Assembly: GCA_964532065.1 (NCBI GenBank)
Contig: CAZHHG010000065.1
Coordinates: forward strand, 1-16,771
Direction of reading: 5' to 3'
DNA from: DSXH01 sp964532065
GTDB lineage: Bacteria; Bacteroidota; Ignavibacteria; Ignavibacteriales; Melioribacteraceae
DNA length: 16,771 nucleotides
The first letter of the stretch is position 1. The number at the start of each line of letters is the position of its first letter. This document shows positions 8,133 through 15,630 of this stretch, one piece after another. The notes below the pieces were generated by a model. The model was given only the letters and a program-made list of their open reading frames with translations, had not been told where the DNA came from and searched no databases. The translations under genes were made by a program, and so were the position numbers.

Positions 8133-8156
8133 GGCGGCATCCGGAATGGTGCCGCC
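8133..8156 (+). terminator. Strong GC-rich hairpin after the acyl-CoA ligase gene
   Basis: GGCGGCA (8133-8139) pairs perfectly with TGCCGCC (8150-8156) around a 10-base loop, starting 12 bases after the stop codon. Two further C-G pairs are possible inside. The tail is only T-rich (TCTATAT), so it may be a weak intrinsic terminator or an mRNA-stabilising 3' hairpin. Confidence 0.5.
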
Positions 8157-8203
8157 TCTATATCAGGTTTATTTCATTGACAAATTAATTTCTGAATATC
8201 TAA

Positions 8204-8818
8204 TTGGATAAACCAATTGTAGTTGGCATAACGGGCGGGATCGGTTCCGGTAAATCAATAGTCAGCGATTTAATTGAGAAAAGCGGCTTCGCTGTTATCC
8301 GTTCCGACCTAGTCGCTAAGGAATTGATGGCAACCGATCAGAAAATTCTTGTCAGAATTGTAAAAACTTTCGGAGAGGAATCTGTTACCGGCGGCAAATT
8401 AGACACACGTTACCTGGCCGGAAAAGTTTTTAACAATAAAAAAAATGTTGAAACGATTAATAGTATTGTCCATCCTCCAACTATCCGTAAAATTAATGAA
8501 TTGATTAAATCCCAATTCGCAGAATCGAAGATAGTTTTTGTTGAATCAGCCCTGATCTTTGAAGCTAAGATTCAGGATATGTTCGATTATATAATTCTGG
8601 TCTATACCGGTAAGGATCTCAGAATTAAAAGGGTTATGAAGAGGGATAAAACAAATAAATCTGATATTCTCTCTAGAATGAATTACCAGATTGACGATGA
8701 TCTGAAAAGGGATAAAGTCGATTTTATTTTAGAAAACAATTCTACTCTAGCGGAACTGAAGAAAAAAGTTTCTTTCCTGTTGAAACTCCTAGATTCTATT
8801 GCTTCAAATAGTAATTAA
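8204..8818 (+). CDS. coaE: Dephospho-CoA kinase
   Basis: Catalyses the last step of coenzyme A synthesis, phosphorylating the 3'-OH of dephospho-CoA with ATP in the cytoplasm. The 204 residues match the family (about 206 in E. coli). The P-loop GITGGIGSGKS is at residues 8-18, the conserved VHPP motif lies at about 88-91, VESALIFEA at about 109-117, and the C-terminal RMNYQ segment at about 160. The start is a TTG: it gives the family N-terminus KPIVVGITGG, and no ATG or GTG exists before the P-loop. I see no Shine-Dalgarno site, so initiation is probably inefficient. It follows the acyl-CoA ligase by 83 bases. CoA supply for the ligase is a plausible but generic link. Confidence 0.94.
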   Translation: MDKPIVVGITGGIGSGKSIVSDLIEKSGFAVIRSDLVAKELMATDQKILVRIVKTFGEESVTGGKLDTRYLAGKVFNNKKNVETINSIVHPPTIRKINELIKSQFAESKIVFVESALIFEAKIQDMFDYIILVYTGKDLRIKRVMKRDKTNKSDILSRMNYQIDDDLKRDKVDFILENNSTLAELKKKVSFLLKLLDSIASNSN

Positions 8819-8835
8819 GACCTGTCCATCCTTCC

Positions 8836-8866
8836 TTGATTTATAAAGTATGTTAGGGTAATTTTG
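8836..8866 (+). promoter_or_regulatory. Candidate Bacteroidota-type promoter of proline dehydrogenase
   Basis: TTG (8836-8838), 20 bases, then TAATTTTG (8859-8866): an exact match to the Bacteroidota TTG-N17-23-TAnnTTTG pattern. The -7 box ends 30 bases before the GTG start at 8897 and overlaps the alternative TTG start at 8864, which argues for the GTG. Confidence 0.4.
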
Positions 8867-8886
8867 ATAACTAATTTTTCAATTAT

Positions 8887-8891
8887 AGGTG
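8887..8891 (+). promoter_or_regulatory. Shine-Dalgarno site for the GTG start of proline dehydrogenase
   Basis: AGGTG lies 5 bases before the GTG at 8897. A competing AGGG (8855-8858) lies 5 bases before the TTG at 8864, so this site supports the chosen start but does not decide it alone. Confidence 0.5.
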
Positions 8892-8896
8892 CTACT

Positions 8897-9796
8897 GTGA
8901 ATCCATTTAACAAATTAATCGTCGAATTTGTAAAGTTATTACCTAAGTCTGTTGTTTACCTGTTTGCTAAAAAGTATATCGCCGGCGAAAAACTGGAAGA
9001 TGCCGTAAAAGTTGTTAAGGAATTAAATTCAAAAGGAATTGTTGCTACAATGGATGTTCTCGGAGAAGCTGTTACATCCAAAGCCGAATGTGAGGAAGCT
9101 AAGAAGGAATGTCTTGAAGTACTCGATACGATCAGTAAAAACAAGCTAAACTCCAATCTCTCTCTTAAACCTACTCAGTTAGGTCTAGTAATTGATCCCG
9201 ATTTCTGTTATCAGCAGATATCAGAGATACTAGAACGGGCAAAATCGTATAATAATTTTGTAAGAATCGATATGGAGGATTCGCCTACAACCGATGCTAC
9301 CATCAACCTTTACAAAAGGCTTAGAGAGAAGTACAATAATGTAGGCATTGTTGTGCAGTCTTATTTAAAACGGACTCTCGACGATGTAAAATCTCCGGAA
9401 TTGAAAGGTACGAATTACCGGTTATGTAAAGGAATTTATATTGAGCCGGAGGAAATTGCATACAAGGGTAAACAACCTGTACGGGATAATTTTGTGAGGA
9501 TTATGGAATATCTGCTGGACAACGGAAACTATGTGGGTATTGCAACGCACGATGATTATCTGATTGATCAGGCCTATAACCTGATTAAAAAGAAGAACAT
9601 TTCCAAAGATAAATTTGAATTTCAGATGCTCTACGGCGTGAAGGAAAGATCCAGAGACAGAATAAACGCCGACGGATACAAAATCAGAATCTATGTTCCT
9701 TTCGGTGATCACTGGTACAAATATTCTATCAGAAGATTGCAGGAAAACCCGAACATGGCATGGCATATTACAAAGAGCATTCTCACTTTTAACTGA
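8897..9796 (+). CDS. Proline dehydrogenase (monofunctional PRODH)
   Basis: An FAD enzyme that oxidises L-proline to pyrroline-5-carboxylate, passing electrons to the membrane quinone pool. It has 299 residues from the GTG at 8897, the short monofunctional form of the PRODH barrel. Motifs in order are RIDMEDS (123-129), VVQSYLKRT (152-160), RLCKGIY (175-181), ATHDD (216-220), QMLYGV (243-248), YVPFGDHWY (266-274) and the PRODH signature YSIRRLQEN (276-284), whose arginine pair R279-R280 binds the proline carboxylate. The open frame begins at a TTG at 8864. I prefer the GTG because its N-terminus, MNPFNKLIV, resembles other PRODHs, it has its own ribosome site, and the candidate promoter covers the TTG. 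No pyrroline-5-carboxylate dehydrogenase gene is adjacent, so the second step is encoded elsewhere. Confidence 0.93.
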   Translation: MNPFNKLIVEFVKLLPKSVVYLFAKKYIAGEKLEDAVKVVKELNSKGIVATMDVLGEAVTSKAECEEAKKECLEVLDTISKNKLNSNLSLKPTQLGLVIDPDFCYQQISEILERAKSYNNFVRIDMEDSPTTDATINLYKRLREKYNNVGIVVQSYLKRTLDDVKSPELKGTNYRLCKGIYIEPEEIAYKGKQPVRDNFVRIMEYLLDNGNYVGIATHDDYLIDQAYNLIKKKNISKDKFEFQMLYGVKERSRDRINADGYKIRIYVPFGDHWYKYSIRRLQENPNMAWHITKSILTFN

Positions 9797-9846
9797 TTTT
9801 TATTTTGCCTGTTTGAAAGATTAGAAAGGGATCTGCCGCTAATAGA

Positions 9847-10875
9847 ATGAATATACTTGGAATAGAAACTTCATGCGATGAAACTTCGGTTGCAATTCTT
9901 TCAGACGGAGTGTTAAAAGTAAATCTTATTTCTTCACAGGATTTTCATCGGGATTATGGAGGTGTTGTACCCGAGCTCTCAAGCAGGGCACACCTCCAGA
10001 TTTTGTTGCCTCTAATTAAGGATGCTCTCGCTAAGTCAAATTTGAAATTGCAGGATCTGGATGTTATCAGCGCGACTGCAGGCCCGGGGCTTATCGGTGC
10101 GTTGCTTGTTGGATTGACTTTTGCCAAAAGCTTATCATACAGTCTGAATAAACCTTTTATACCGGTTAATCATATTGAAGGACATATTTTTTCCGGTTTT
10201 CTGATGGACGAAAAACCGGAATTCCCGTACCTCTGCCTCCTCGTTTCCGGCGGTCATACTCTACTGTTAATAGTTAAAAGTGATCTCGAAATTATTCGTA
10301 TCGGATCTACTATAGACGATGCAGCGGGTGAGGCATTCGATAAGGTTTCCAAACTTCTCGGTTTAGGATATCCGGGCGGTCCCAAAATTCAAGAGGTGGC
10401 TCAGAATTATGAATCGGAACTGATTAGTTTCCCGATGGCCCGGTGTAAGAACGAATACGACTTTTCATTCAGTGGGCTTAAGACAGCCGTACTGCGGTAT
10501 ATTCAGAAGAATTATGGTTCTGCCGACAAAATGCCTGGCGATCACCTCCCGATGATTGCCTCATCATTCCAGCGGACGGCAGTTAAATCACTCACTGATA
10601 AAGTAGAGAAGGCACTCAGCTGTTTTGATGTTAATGCGGTTTCGCTAGTCGGCGGAGTTGCCGCAAACAAACTCCTAAGGGAACAGTTCGCTTTTATTGC
10701 AGACCGTTTTAATAAAAAACTTGTAATCCCGTCTCAGGAATTCTGCGGGGATAATGCTGCGATGATCGCATACAGGGGAATGCGTCTGTATGAGTCCGGT
10801 TTAAGATATTCTCTGGATTACAACGCATTCGCGGGATTGCAGGACAATACAATTATCACGTCATCCAACCATTAA
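9847..10875 (+). CDS. tsaD: tRNA N6-threonylcarbamoyladenosine transferase TsaD
   Basis: The catalytic subunit of the bacterial t6A complex (with TsaB and TsaE). It transfers the threonylcarbamoyl group to A37 of tRNAs reading ANN codons. The 342 residues are a normal length for the ASKHA fold. The N-terminus ILGIETSCDETS (3-14), GGVVPELSSRAH (38-49) and AGPGLIGALLVG (78-89) are diagnostic. The metal ligands are H109 and H113 in NHIEGH, with D302 in CGDNAAMIAY. LVSGGHT (132-138) and FSFSGLKTAV (206-215) are intact. The ATG at 9847 gives the standard N-terminus; the nearest purine-rich stretch (AAAGGGA) is about 15 bases away, so ribosome binding looks weak. No tsaB or tsaE is nearby. Downstream a 114-base gap separates it from mltG. 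Confidence 0.97.
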   Translation: MNILGIETSCDETSVAILSDGVLKVNLISSQDFHRDYGGVVPELSSRAHLQILLPLIKDALAKSNLKLQDLDVISATAGPGLIGALLVGLTFAKSLSYSLNKPFIPVNHIEGHIFSGFLMDEKPEFPYLCLLVSGGHTLLLIVKSDLEIIRIGSTIDDAAGEAFDKVSKLLGLGYPGGPKIQEVAQNYESELISFPMARCKNEYDFSFSGLKTAVLRYIQKNYGSADKMPGDHLPMIASSFQRTAVKSLTDKVEKALSCFDVNAVSLVGGVAANKLLREQFAFIADRFNKKLVIPSQEFCGDNAAMIAYRGMRLYESGLRYSLDYNAFAGLQDNTIITSSNH

Positions 10876-10978
10876 AATTGTTCTCCTTTTTGTCAATTAT
10901 TCATTTTGGAATTTTTATTCTCTTCATCTCATGGCTCTTTCCTATAAAAATAAAATCGATATATTTAAGAAACCGAAT

Positions 10979-10983
10979 AAGGA
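10979..10983 (+). promoter_or_regulatory. Shine-Dalgarno site that supports the TTG start of mltG
   Basis: AAGGA lies 6 bases before the TTG at 10990, standard spacing. The rest of the gap from 10876 is AT- and pyrimidine-rich. It contains a near match to a Bacteroidota -7 box (TATATTTA at 10960-10967) but no clear -33 partner and no convincing terminator for tsaD. Confidence 0.65.
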
Positions 10984-10989
10984 ACTCTA

Positions 10990-12036
10990 TTGAATAATTC
11001 CTTTATTAATACTCTTAAATCAGTTTTCTCCCGGAAAGAGATGATCTACATCGTTTCTTTTTTCTTCTTTGTCCTTGGTCTTTTGGTTTTCACCTTCTTC
11101 TTTCCAAACTATCATGACCTGAAAGAACCGGTACTGGTGGAAGTAAAAAAAGGTCAAACATTATCCCAGATTAGTGATACACTCTATCAGCGGAAGATTA
11201 TTCCGAGTAAGATTAATATGAAGATTGCCGCGATACTTTACGGGGCGGAACGTAAAATTAAAGCCGGCAGATATGTTATACCTAATGGATTGAGTTATCT
11301 TCAGCTGGTTGAATTGCTTATCGAAGGCTCTCCCGATCCTGAAGTATTAATAACAATCGGTGAGGGAATCTGGCAGATGGATCTTGCAAAATTGTTGAAA
11401 GAAAATTTCGGGATCGATTCTTCCAGAGTGATTGAACTCAGTAGAAGTAAATCGTTCCTTAATGCTCTTGGTATTTATGCTGATAATCTTGAAGGTTATC
11501 TTCTTCCCGAAACATATTTCTTTTATGCGCATAGCACTCCTGAGGAAATCCTCCGCAAACTTGCTTCTGAAATGGATAAAATCTTTACTGACGGCAAAGT
11601 AATAGCGCGTATGAAAGAATTGAATATGGATAAACACAAGGTCCTTACAATGGCATCCATAATCGATGCCGAATCGAACCTTTTCAGCGAGTTTAAGACT
11701 ATCTCGGGTGTCTATCACAACAGGCTTAAAAAAGGAATGCTTCTGCAAGCCGATCCGACTGTTCAATATCTGATTCGGGACAGGAGAAAGAATAAAATCT
11801 ATTTCAAGGATCTGGAGATCGATTCGAAGTATAATACCTATAAATATGCCGGACTGCCTCCGTCACCTATTAATAATCCGGGAAAAGACGCTATCTACGC
11901 CGCTCTTTATCCGGAGAATCATAAGTATCTCTATTTTGTAGCAAACGGACAGGGAGGTCATTATTTTTCGACAAACATGAATGATCACTCTGTTAATGTA
12001 TCACGTTACAGACAATGGCGTGCGTCTCAAAAATGA
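10990..12036 (+). CDS. mltG: Endolytic murein transglycosylase MltG (YceG family)
   Basis: A membrane-anchored lytic transglycosylase that cuts nascent peptidoglycan strands and is thought to set glycan chain length. It has 348 residues (E. coli 340). One N-terminal membrane segment (about residues 19-39, rich in Phe, Leu and Val) follows basic residues, so the rest lies in the periplasm. A LysM-like region (about 47-110, with EVKKGQTLSQI) precedes the catalytic domain. In MASIIDAES (221-229) the second acidic residue, E228, aligns with the E. coli catalytic Glu218; the first acidic position is Asp here, not Glu. NRLKKGMLLQADPTV (244-258) and the C-terminal YLYFVANGQGGHYFS motif (314-328) confirm the family. 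The start is a TTG with a good ribosome site. The stop codon overlaps the lipoprotein start as ATGA. Confidence 0.95.
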   Translation: MNNSFINTLKSVFSRKEMIYIVSFFFFVLGLLVFTFFFPNYHDLKEPVLVEVKKGQTLSQISDTLYQRKIIPSKINMKIAAILYGAERKIKAGRYVIPNGLSYLQLVELLIEGSPDPEVLITIGEGIWQMDLAKLLKENFGIDSSRVIELSRSKSFLNALGIYADNLEGYLLPETYFFYAHSTPEEILRKLASEMDKIFTDGKVIARMKELNMDKHKVLTMASIIDAESNLFSEFKTISGVYHNRLKKGMLLQADPTVQYLIRDRRKNKIYFKDLEIDSKYNTYKYAGLPPSPINNPGKDAIYAALYPENHKYLYFVANGQGGHYFSTNMNDHSVNVSRYRQWRASQK

Positions 12037-13730
12037 ATATCAAATTTTTATTAAAAATATCTGACGTTTTGAAATTTCTGTCTCCCATTACAGCTCTGAT
12101 TATTATTTATTCATGTGCAAGTCAGTTGCCTCCCGGCGGAGGTGAGATTGATAAAACTCCGCCTGAAATTATTGAAGTAATCCCCCAAAACGGATCGACT
12201 GATTATAAAGAGGATTTCTTTGAACTTGCTTTTTCAGAATACGTTGATAAGCGATCGGTTCAGGAAGCAATTTTTATCTCCCCTCCGTTAAATAAATCAC
12301 TGAAATATGATTGGAGCGGAAGGCGTCTGTCGGTATTTATTCAGGATACACTGAAAGAAAATACTACTTATACCGTGACGGTTGGTGCCGAGGTCGCAGA
12401 CCTTAATAATCAGAATAAAATGGTTGAACCGTTTACGTTTGCATTCTCAACCGGTAGCACTATCGATAGCGGGAAAATCGCCGGAAGAATATACGACGCC
12501 GATCCCGGCGGTATTATGGTCTTTGCTTATTTAAAAAATGTTAACGAAGTCGATCCTTCGGTTCGTAAACCCGATTATATATCGCAGGTAGGAAAGAACG
12601 GGAAATTTATACTTATGGGTCTTGGTGAAGGAGAATACCGGGTCTATGCATTCAGGGATAACCTGAGGGATTTTCTATATCAGAGCAATGAAGACCAGTT
12701 CGGTGTCCAGTTTAAGGAATTGAAATTAACCGGTGAACAGAAAGTAATTTCAAATTGCGATTTCCTCATAAGCCGGGAAGATACTATCCCTCCGAAAATA
12801 AGCAGCGTTATAATGAGAGACCGCAATCATTTCTTAATTGAATTTACTGAACCGGTCGATAGTACAAAAATTCTTAATACAGACTTTTTTGTTTATGATT
12901 CCACCTTACAGAAACAGTTCGATATTAAATACTTCTTTAAAGGCGACGCACGCTCAGGTCAGTATTTCCTGTCTATAAGTGATTCGCTTGTAAGCGGGAA
13001 TAAAAATTTTCTGACAATTAAGGGCATCTCCGATAGAAGCAGCAATATAAACCCCTCTGAAAGTATTGCGATAACACCCAAAGCCGATCCTGATACGATT
13101 CCTCCCAAAATCCGTAAAATCGCCGGTTTAATGCCCGGAGAAAAAGTTGATTTTAGTAATCCTGTTATCACACTTAAATTTGACGATGGATTCTCCCGGT
13201 CCGGGATTGAGAGCGCAATAACTATTGACGACGGAAAGGGGAATCTGATACCCGGCGAGATCAGTTTTATTGATGATGCTTCATTCTATTACCGGATTAA
13301 TAGTAAACTTCAGCAGCGGAAGGAATATTTATTAAAACTGGATTTGAACAAAATTATTGACGCTGCAGGGAATAAAACTGATTCGTTGCATATTCATAAG
13401 TTTACAACCAGCAGCGAACTCGATTTATCCGGTGCCGCTGGCGTTGTTTCCGGTATTAATGATCCTTCCGATGTTTTTGTAGAATTGAAAAGTATTGAAA
13501 GCGGAAGTAATACTTATATTAAAAAGATCGGCAAAGATAAATCCTTTAATATGGATAGAATTGTTCCGGGTAAGTATTTGCTGAGCAGTTTTATCGATCA
13601 AAATAAAAACGGTAAATATGATCACGGAAAAGTAAAACCATTTACATATGCAGAAAAGTTTACATTCTACCCGGATACCCTTAATCTGAGAGCTCGTTGG
13701 CCCGTTGTTGATCTGATCGTGGATTATTAA
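12033..13730 (+). CDS. Ig-like (Big_5-type) repeat lipoprotein
   Basis: A predicted surface or periplasmic lipoprotein of 565 residues, function unknown. The N-terminus has a hydrophobic stretch ending in a lipobox, IIYSC, with the lipidated cysteine at C28. The mature protein opens with ASQLPPGGGEIDKTPPEI, typical of Bacteroidota Ig-like proteins. Three beta-rich modules begin with TPP or TIPP phrases (about 42-138, 255-345 and 355-445), each with an FxE or FDD-type strand suited to Big_5/Ig-like folds. A carboxypeptidase-regulatory-like region (about 145-220) lies between the first two. The C-terminal module carries DQNKNGKYDHG (522-532), a calcium-loop-like motif. The ATG at 12033 overlaps the mltG stop (ATGA), which implies translational coupling. 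The frame could begin at an ATG at 12015, but the coupled start gives a cleaner signal peptide. The stop overlaps the convergent namZ stop. Confidence 0.85.
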   Translation: MNIKFLLKISDVLKFLSPITALIIIYSCASQLPPGGGEIDKTPPEIIEVIPQNGSTDYKEDFFELAFSEYVDKRSVQEAIFISPPLNKSLKYDWSGRRLSVFIQDTLKENTTYTVTVGAEVADLNNQNKMVEPFTFAFSTGSTIDSGKIAGRIYDADPGGIMVFAYLKNVNEVDPSVRKPDYISQVGKNGKFILMGLGEGEYRVYAFRDNLRDFLYQSNEDQFGVQFKELKLTGEQKVISNCDFLISREDTIPPKISSVIMRDRNHFLIEFTEPVDSTKILNTDFFVYDSTLQKQFDIKYFFKGDARSGQYFLSISDSLVSGNKNFLTIKGISDRSSNINPSESIAITPKADPDTIPPKIRKIAGLMPGEKVDFSNPVITLKFDDGFSRSGIESAITIDDGKGNLIPGEISFIDDASFYYRINSKLQQRKEYLLKLDLNKIIDAAGNKTDSLHIHKFTTSSELDLSGAAGVVSGINDPSDVFVELKSIESGSNTYIKKIGKDKSFNMDRIVPGKYLLSSFIDQNKNGKYDHGKVKPFTYAEKFTFYPDTLNLRARWPVVDLIVDY

Positions 13731-14962
13731 TTGTAGAGGAAGAATTTGCCTGACAAATTTCTGAATGACGTAACATCTTTTCTTAAGTAATCTTTGATCG
13801 CATTCACTTTATAATCCCTGCTGAATAAACTCCTTACCATATCGGTCCCCATAACCTTATCGAACATTTTAATCCTTGTTGAATCGGCCAGATCGAAAAT
13901 CTTTTTGTCGGGATAGAGGTTATTGTGGACTTCCATAAAATAGAACTGGAGTTCCATAAGATTTACTTTATCGTAATCAGTTATATGAATTTGCACACCC
14001 TTTAATATTTTATCGAGCCAGATCCCGTAATTTGTTCTGTAAATTATTGGCCGGAATCTTACACCCTTAAGTTGTAAGTCGTTCATTTTTGCCGAAAGTG
14101 TTTCGGGGTCAATCCATTCCGCAGCAAAAGTCTGGAAGGGGAGGGTATAACTTATTCCTATCGAAATTGTAACCAGTTCACCAAGTATTCCAGTACCGAC
14201 TAAATAAAAAGGAGTATAGCTATATGGGACGTTTGTTGAAGTAGGAACCCATATAAGTCCTGTGTCGTTAAAATGCATCCATCGTTCCCATCCAACCATT
14301 TTTACAACATGCAATTTACATTTAATACCGTCTTTAAGCATTCCTTCTTCGTTTATCAGTGTGGCGAGTTCTCCGCATGTTAAACCATATACATAAGGAA
14401 TCTTGAACGGACTTACGAATGAAGAGTAACCATCCTCAACAATATTCCCTTCAACTCTAAGACCGCCGAGCGGATTCGGCCGGTCAAGAATTATAAATTC
14501 TTTCCCATACTCAGCCGCTGCTTCCATTGCCAGTCCTAATGTAGAGATATAAGTATATGCTCTGCATCCGATATCCTGAATATCATATACTATCGCATCA
14601 ATATTAGTAAGCATTTCCTGAGTCGGTTTTGTCCGTTTTCCATAAAGGGAATAATATTTAATACCTGTAGTGGAATCGGTAAAGTCCTCTACCGATTCCC
14701 CTGCAGTGTTTAATCCGTGAAAACCGTGTTCAGGGCTGAAAACGGAGACCAGTTGTAGATTCTCTGCTCTGCTTAATAGGTCTACCGTGGATACAAGTCC
14801 GCTGTTTAAACCAGTCTGATTGGTTATTAATGCAATTCTTTTATTTTCTAAGAGTGCAAAATTATCTCTTTCTAAAAGATCAATACCCAATAATACTTTT
14901 TGAGTTTGTGCAAAAAGCACGATGGGATAAATTAAAAAGAGGAGGAGAATTTTTTTTATCAT
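13727..14962 (-). CDS. namZ: Secreted exo-beta-N-acetylmuramidase NamZ family protein (DUF1343, GH171)
   Basis: A DUF1343 protein. Characterised members (B. subtilis YbbC/NamZ) release N-acetylmuramic acid from the non-reducing ends of peptidoglycan fragments. It has 411 residues. A signal peptide is evident (MIKKILLLFLIYPIVLFAQT, cleavage likely after LFA at residue 18), so it acts in the periplasm or outside. Family motifs are NQTG (48-51), FSPEHGFHG (75-83) with the proposed catalytic E78 and neighbouring H79, YGKRTKPT (107-114), YDIQDIGCRAYTYISTL (126-142), LDRPNPLGG (159-167) and GLTCGEL (193-199). The ATG overlaps the stop of the cyclodeaminase gene as ATGA, so it is translationally coupled to the histidine/one-carbon operon, an unexpected partner. 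No NagZ, MurQ or muropeptide transporter gene is visible. Activity is inferred from family membership only. Confidence 0.88.
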   Translation of the reverse strand: MIKKILLLFLIYPIVLFAQTQKVLLGIDLLERDNFALLENKRIALITNQTGLNSGLVSTVDLLSRAENLQLVSVFSPEHGFHGLNTAGESVEDFTDSTTGIKYYSLYGKRTKPTQEMLTNIDAIVYDIQDIGCRAYTYISTLGLAMEAAAEYGKEFIILDRPNPLGGLRVEGNIVEDGYSSFVSPFKIPYVYGLTCGELATLINEEGMLKDGIKCKLHVVKMVGWERWMHFNDTGLIWVPTSTNVPYSYTPFYLVGTGILGELVTISIGISYTLPFQTFAAEWIDPETLSAKMNDLQLKGVRFRPIIYRTNYGIWLDKILKGVQIHITDYDKVNLMELQFYFMEVHNNLYPDKKIFDLADSTRIKMFDKVMGTDMVRSLFSRDYKVNAIKDYLRKDVTSFRNLSGKFFLYN

Positions 14963-15591
14963 AAAGGCATTAACGATTTGGTTATTGTTTCTAGAAGTCC
15001 TGTAGTCGTTCTATCGGTCTCCTCAAAAATAATATCGGCTCTTTTTCTTATTTCACCAGCGATTGTCTGATTGCTCAGCGAACCGCAATTGATCAATACA
15101 TTTAAATATGCTCCTTGTACTGAAGATCTGATAAGTGAAATTGAAACACCGGCATCAGAGAGTGAGTTTTTGTTTCCCTTTTCGGATATAGTTTTCAGGA
15201 GAGGGAGTATTTCGTAACAGAGTCGCATCACTTCCGATGGTACTTCCGCGGCTTCAATAGTTGCTTCTTCAATTTTTGCGTTCCGGAGAACTTTATCGTC
15301 ATCAGTTTCTTTCGGAAGTTTGAATGCTTCCATCACTTTATCGAATGCAGCATTGTCTTTCTTTGCCAACTCAACAAAATCACTCTGGTATTTAGTTAAT
15401 TTCTCTTTTAATTGAGTCATCTCTGCCTCTACTTCAGCATATTTCTTCTTACCGATTGTAAGGTTGCAGACCATTGTACCGAGTCCGCTTGCCAGAGCAC
15501 CGCATAGGGCAGCCACATTTCCTCCGCCGGGAGTAGGTGATCCGGAAGAAAGTTCATTCAAGTATTCCTGCATTGTTCTGGATAATTCCAT
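14959..15591 (-). CDS. fchA: Formimidoyl-THF cyclodeaminase / methenyl-THF cyclohydrolase family protein (FTCD_C)
   Basis: A 210-residue all-helical folate enzyme corresponding to the C-terminal half of vertebrate FTCD. It either deaminates 5-formimidoyl-THF to 5,10-methenyl-THF and ammonia or acts as a methenyl-THF cyclohydrolase; sequence alone does not decide between them. The folate-site motif SPTPGGGNVAALCGALASGL (17-36) is intact, and the C-terminal half contains the conserved SLSDAGVS (143-150) and GAYLNVLINCGSL (160-172) segments. A strong GGAGGT ribosome site lies 3 bases before the ATG. It follows ftcD by 39 bases on the same strand, and that neighbour supports the cyclodeaminase role. 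Its stop codon overlaps the namZ start. The symbol fchA follows common bacterial usage and is tentative. Confidence 0.9.
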   Translation of the reverse strand: MELSRTMQEYLNELSSGSPTPGGGNVAALCGALASGLGTMVCNLTIGKKKYAEVEAEMTQLKEKLTKYQSDFVELAKKDNAAFDKVMEAFKLPKETDDDKVLRNAKIEEATIEAAEVPSEVMRLCYEILPLLKTISEKGNKNSLSDAGVSISLIRSSVQGAYLNVLINCGSLSNQTIAGEIRKRADIIFEETDRTTTGLLETITKSLMPL

Positions 15592-15630
15592 TTTACCTCC
15601 GTAGTTGATCAGATCATTAATAAATCTGGT

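Noticed and set aside
8177..8182. Perfect TTGACA just before coaE
   Set aside because: A -10 box at 16-18 bases would fall on the coaE start codon itself, so it cannot drive the full gene. No better-placed -10 box exists.
10876..10989. Search of the longest gap for a tRNA, small RNA or tsaD terminator
   Set aside because: Only AT- and pyrimidine-rich sequence with a 5-pair AATTG/CAATT inverted repeat; no cloverleaf, no GC-rich stem with a T tract.
11347..11766. A 139-codon antisense frame inside mltG, and similar antisense frames such as 4871-5254 in pepD, 2709-3053 across the YchF-like/typA junction and 9422-9766 in proline dehydrogenase
   Set aside because: Each lies opposite a well-supported gene, shows no recognisable protein motif and has no ribosome site of note. 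They are frame shadows.
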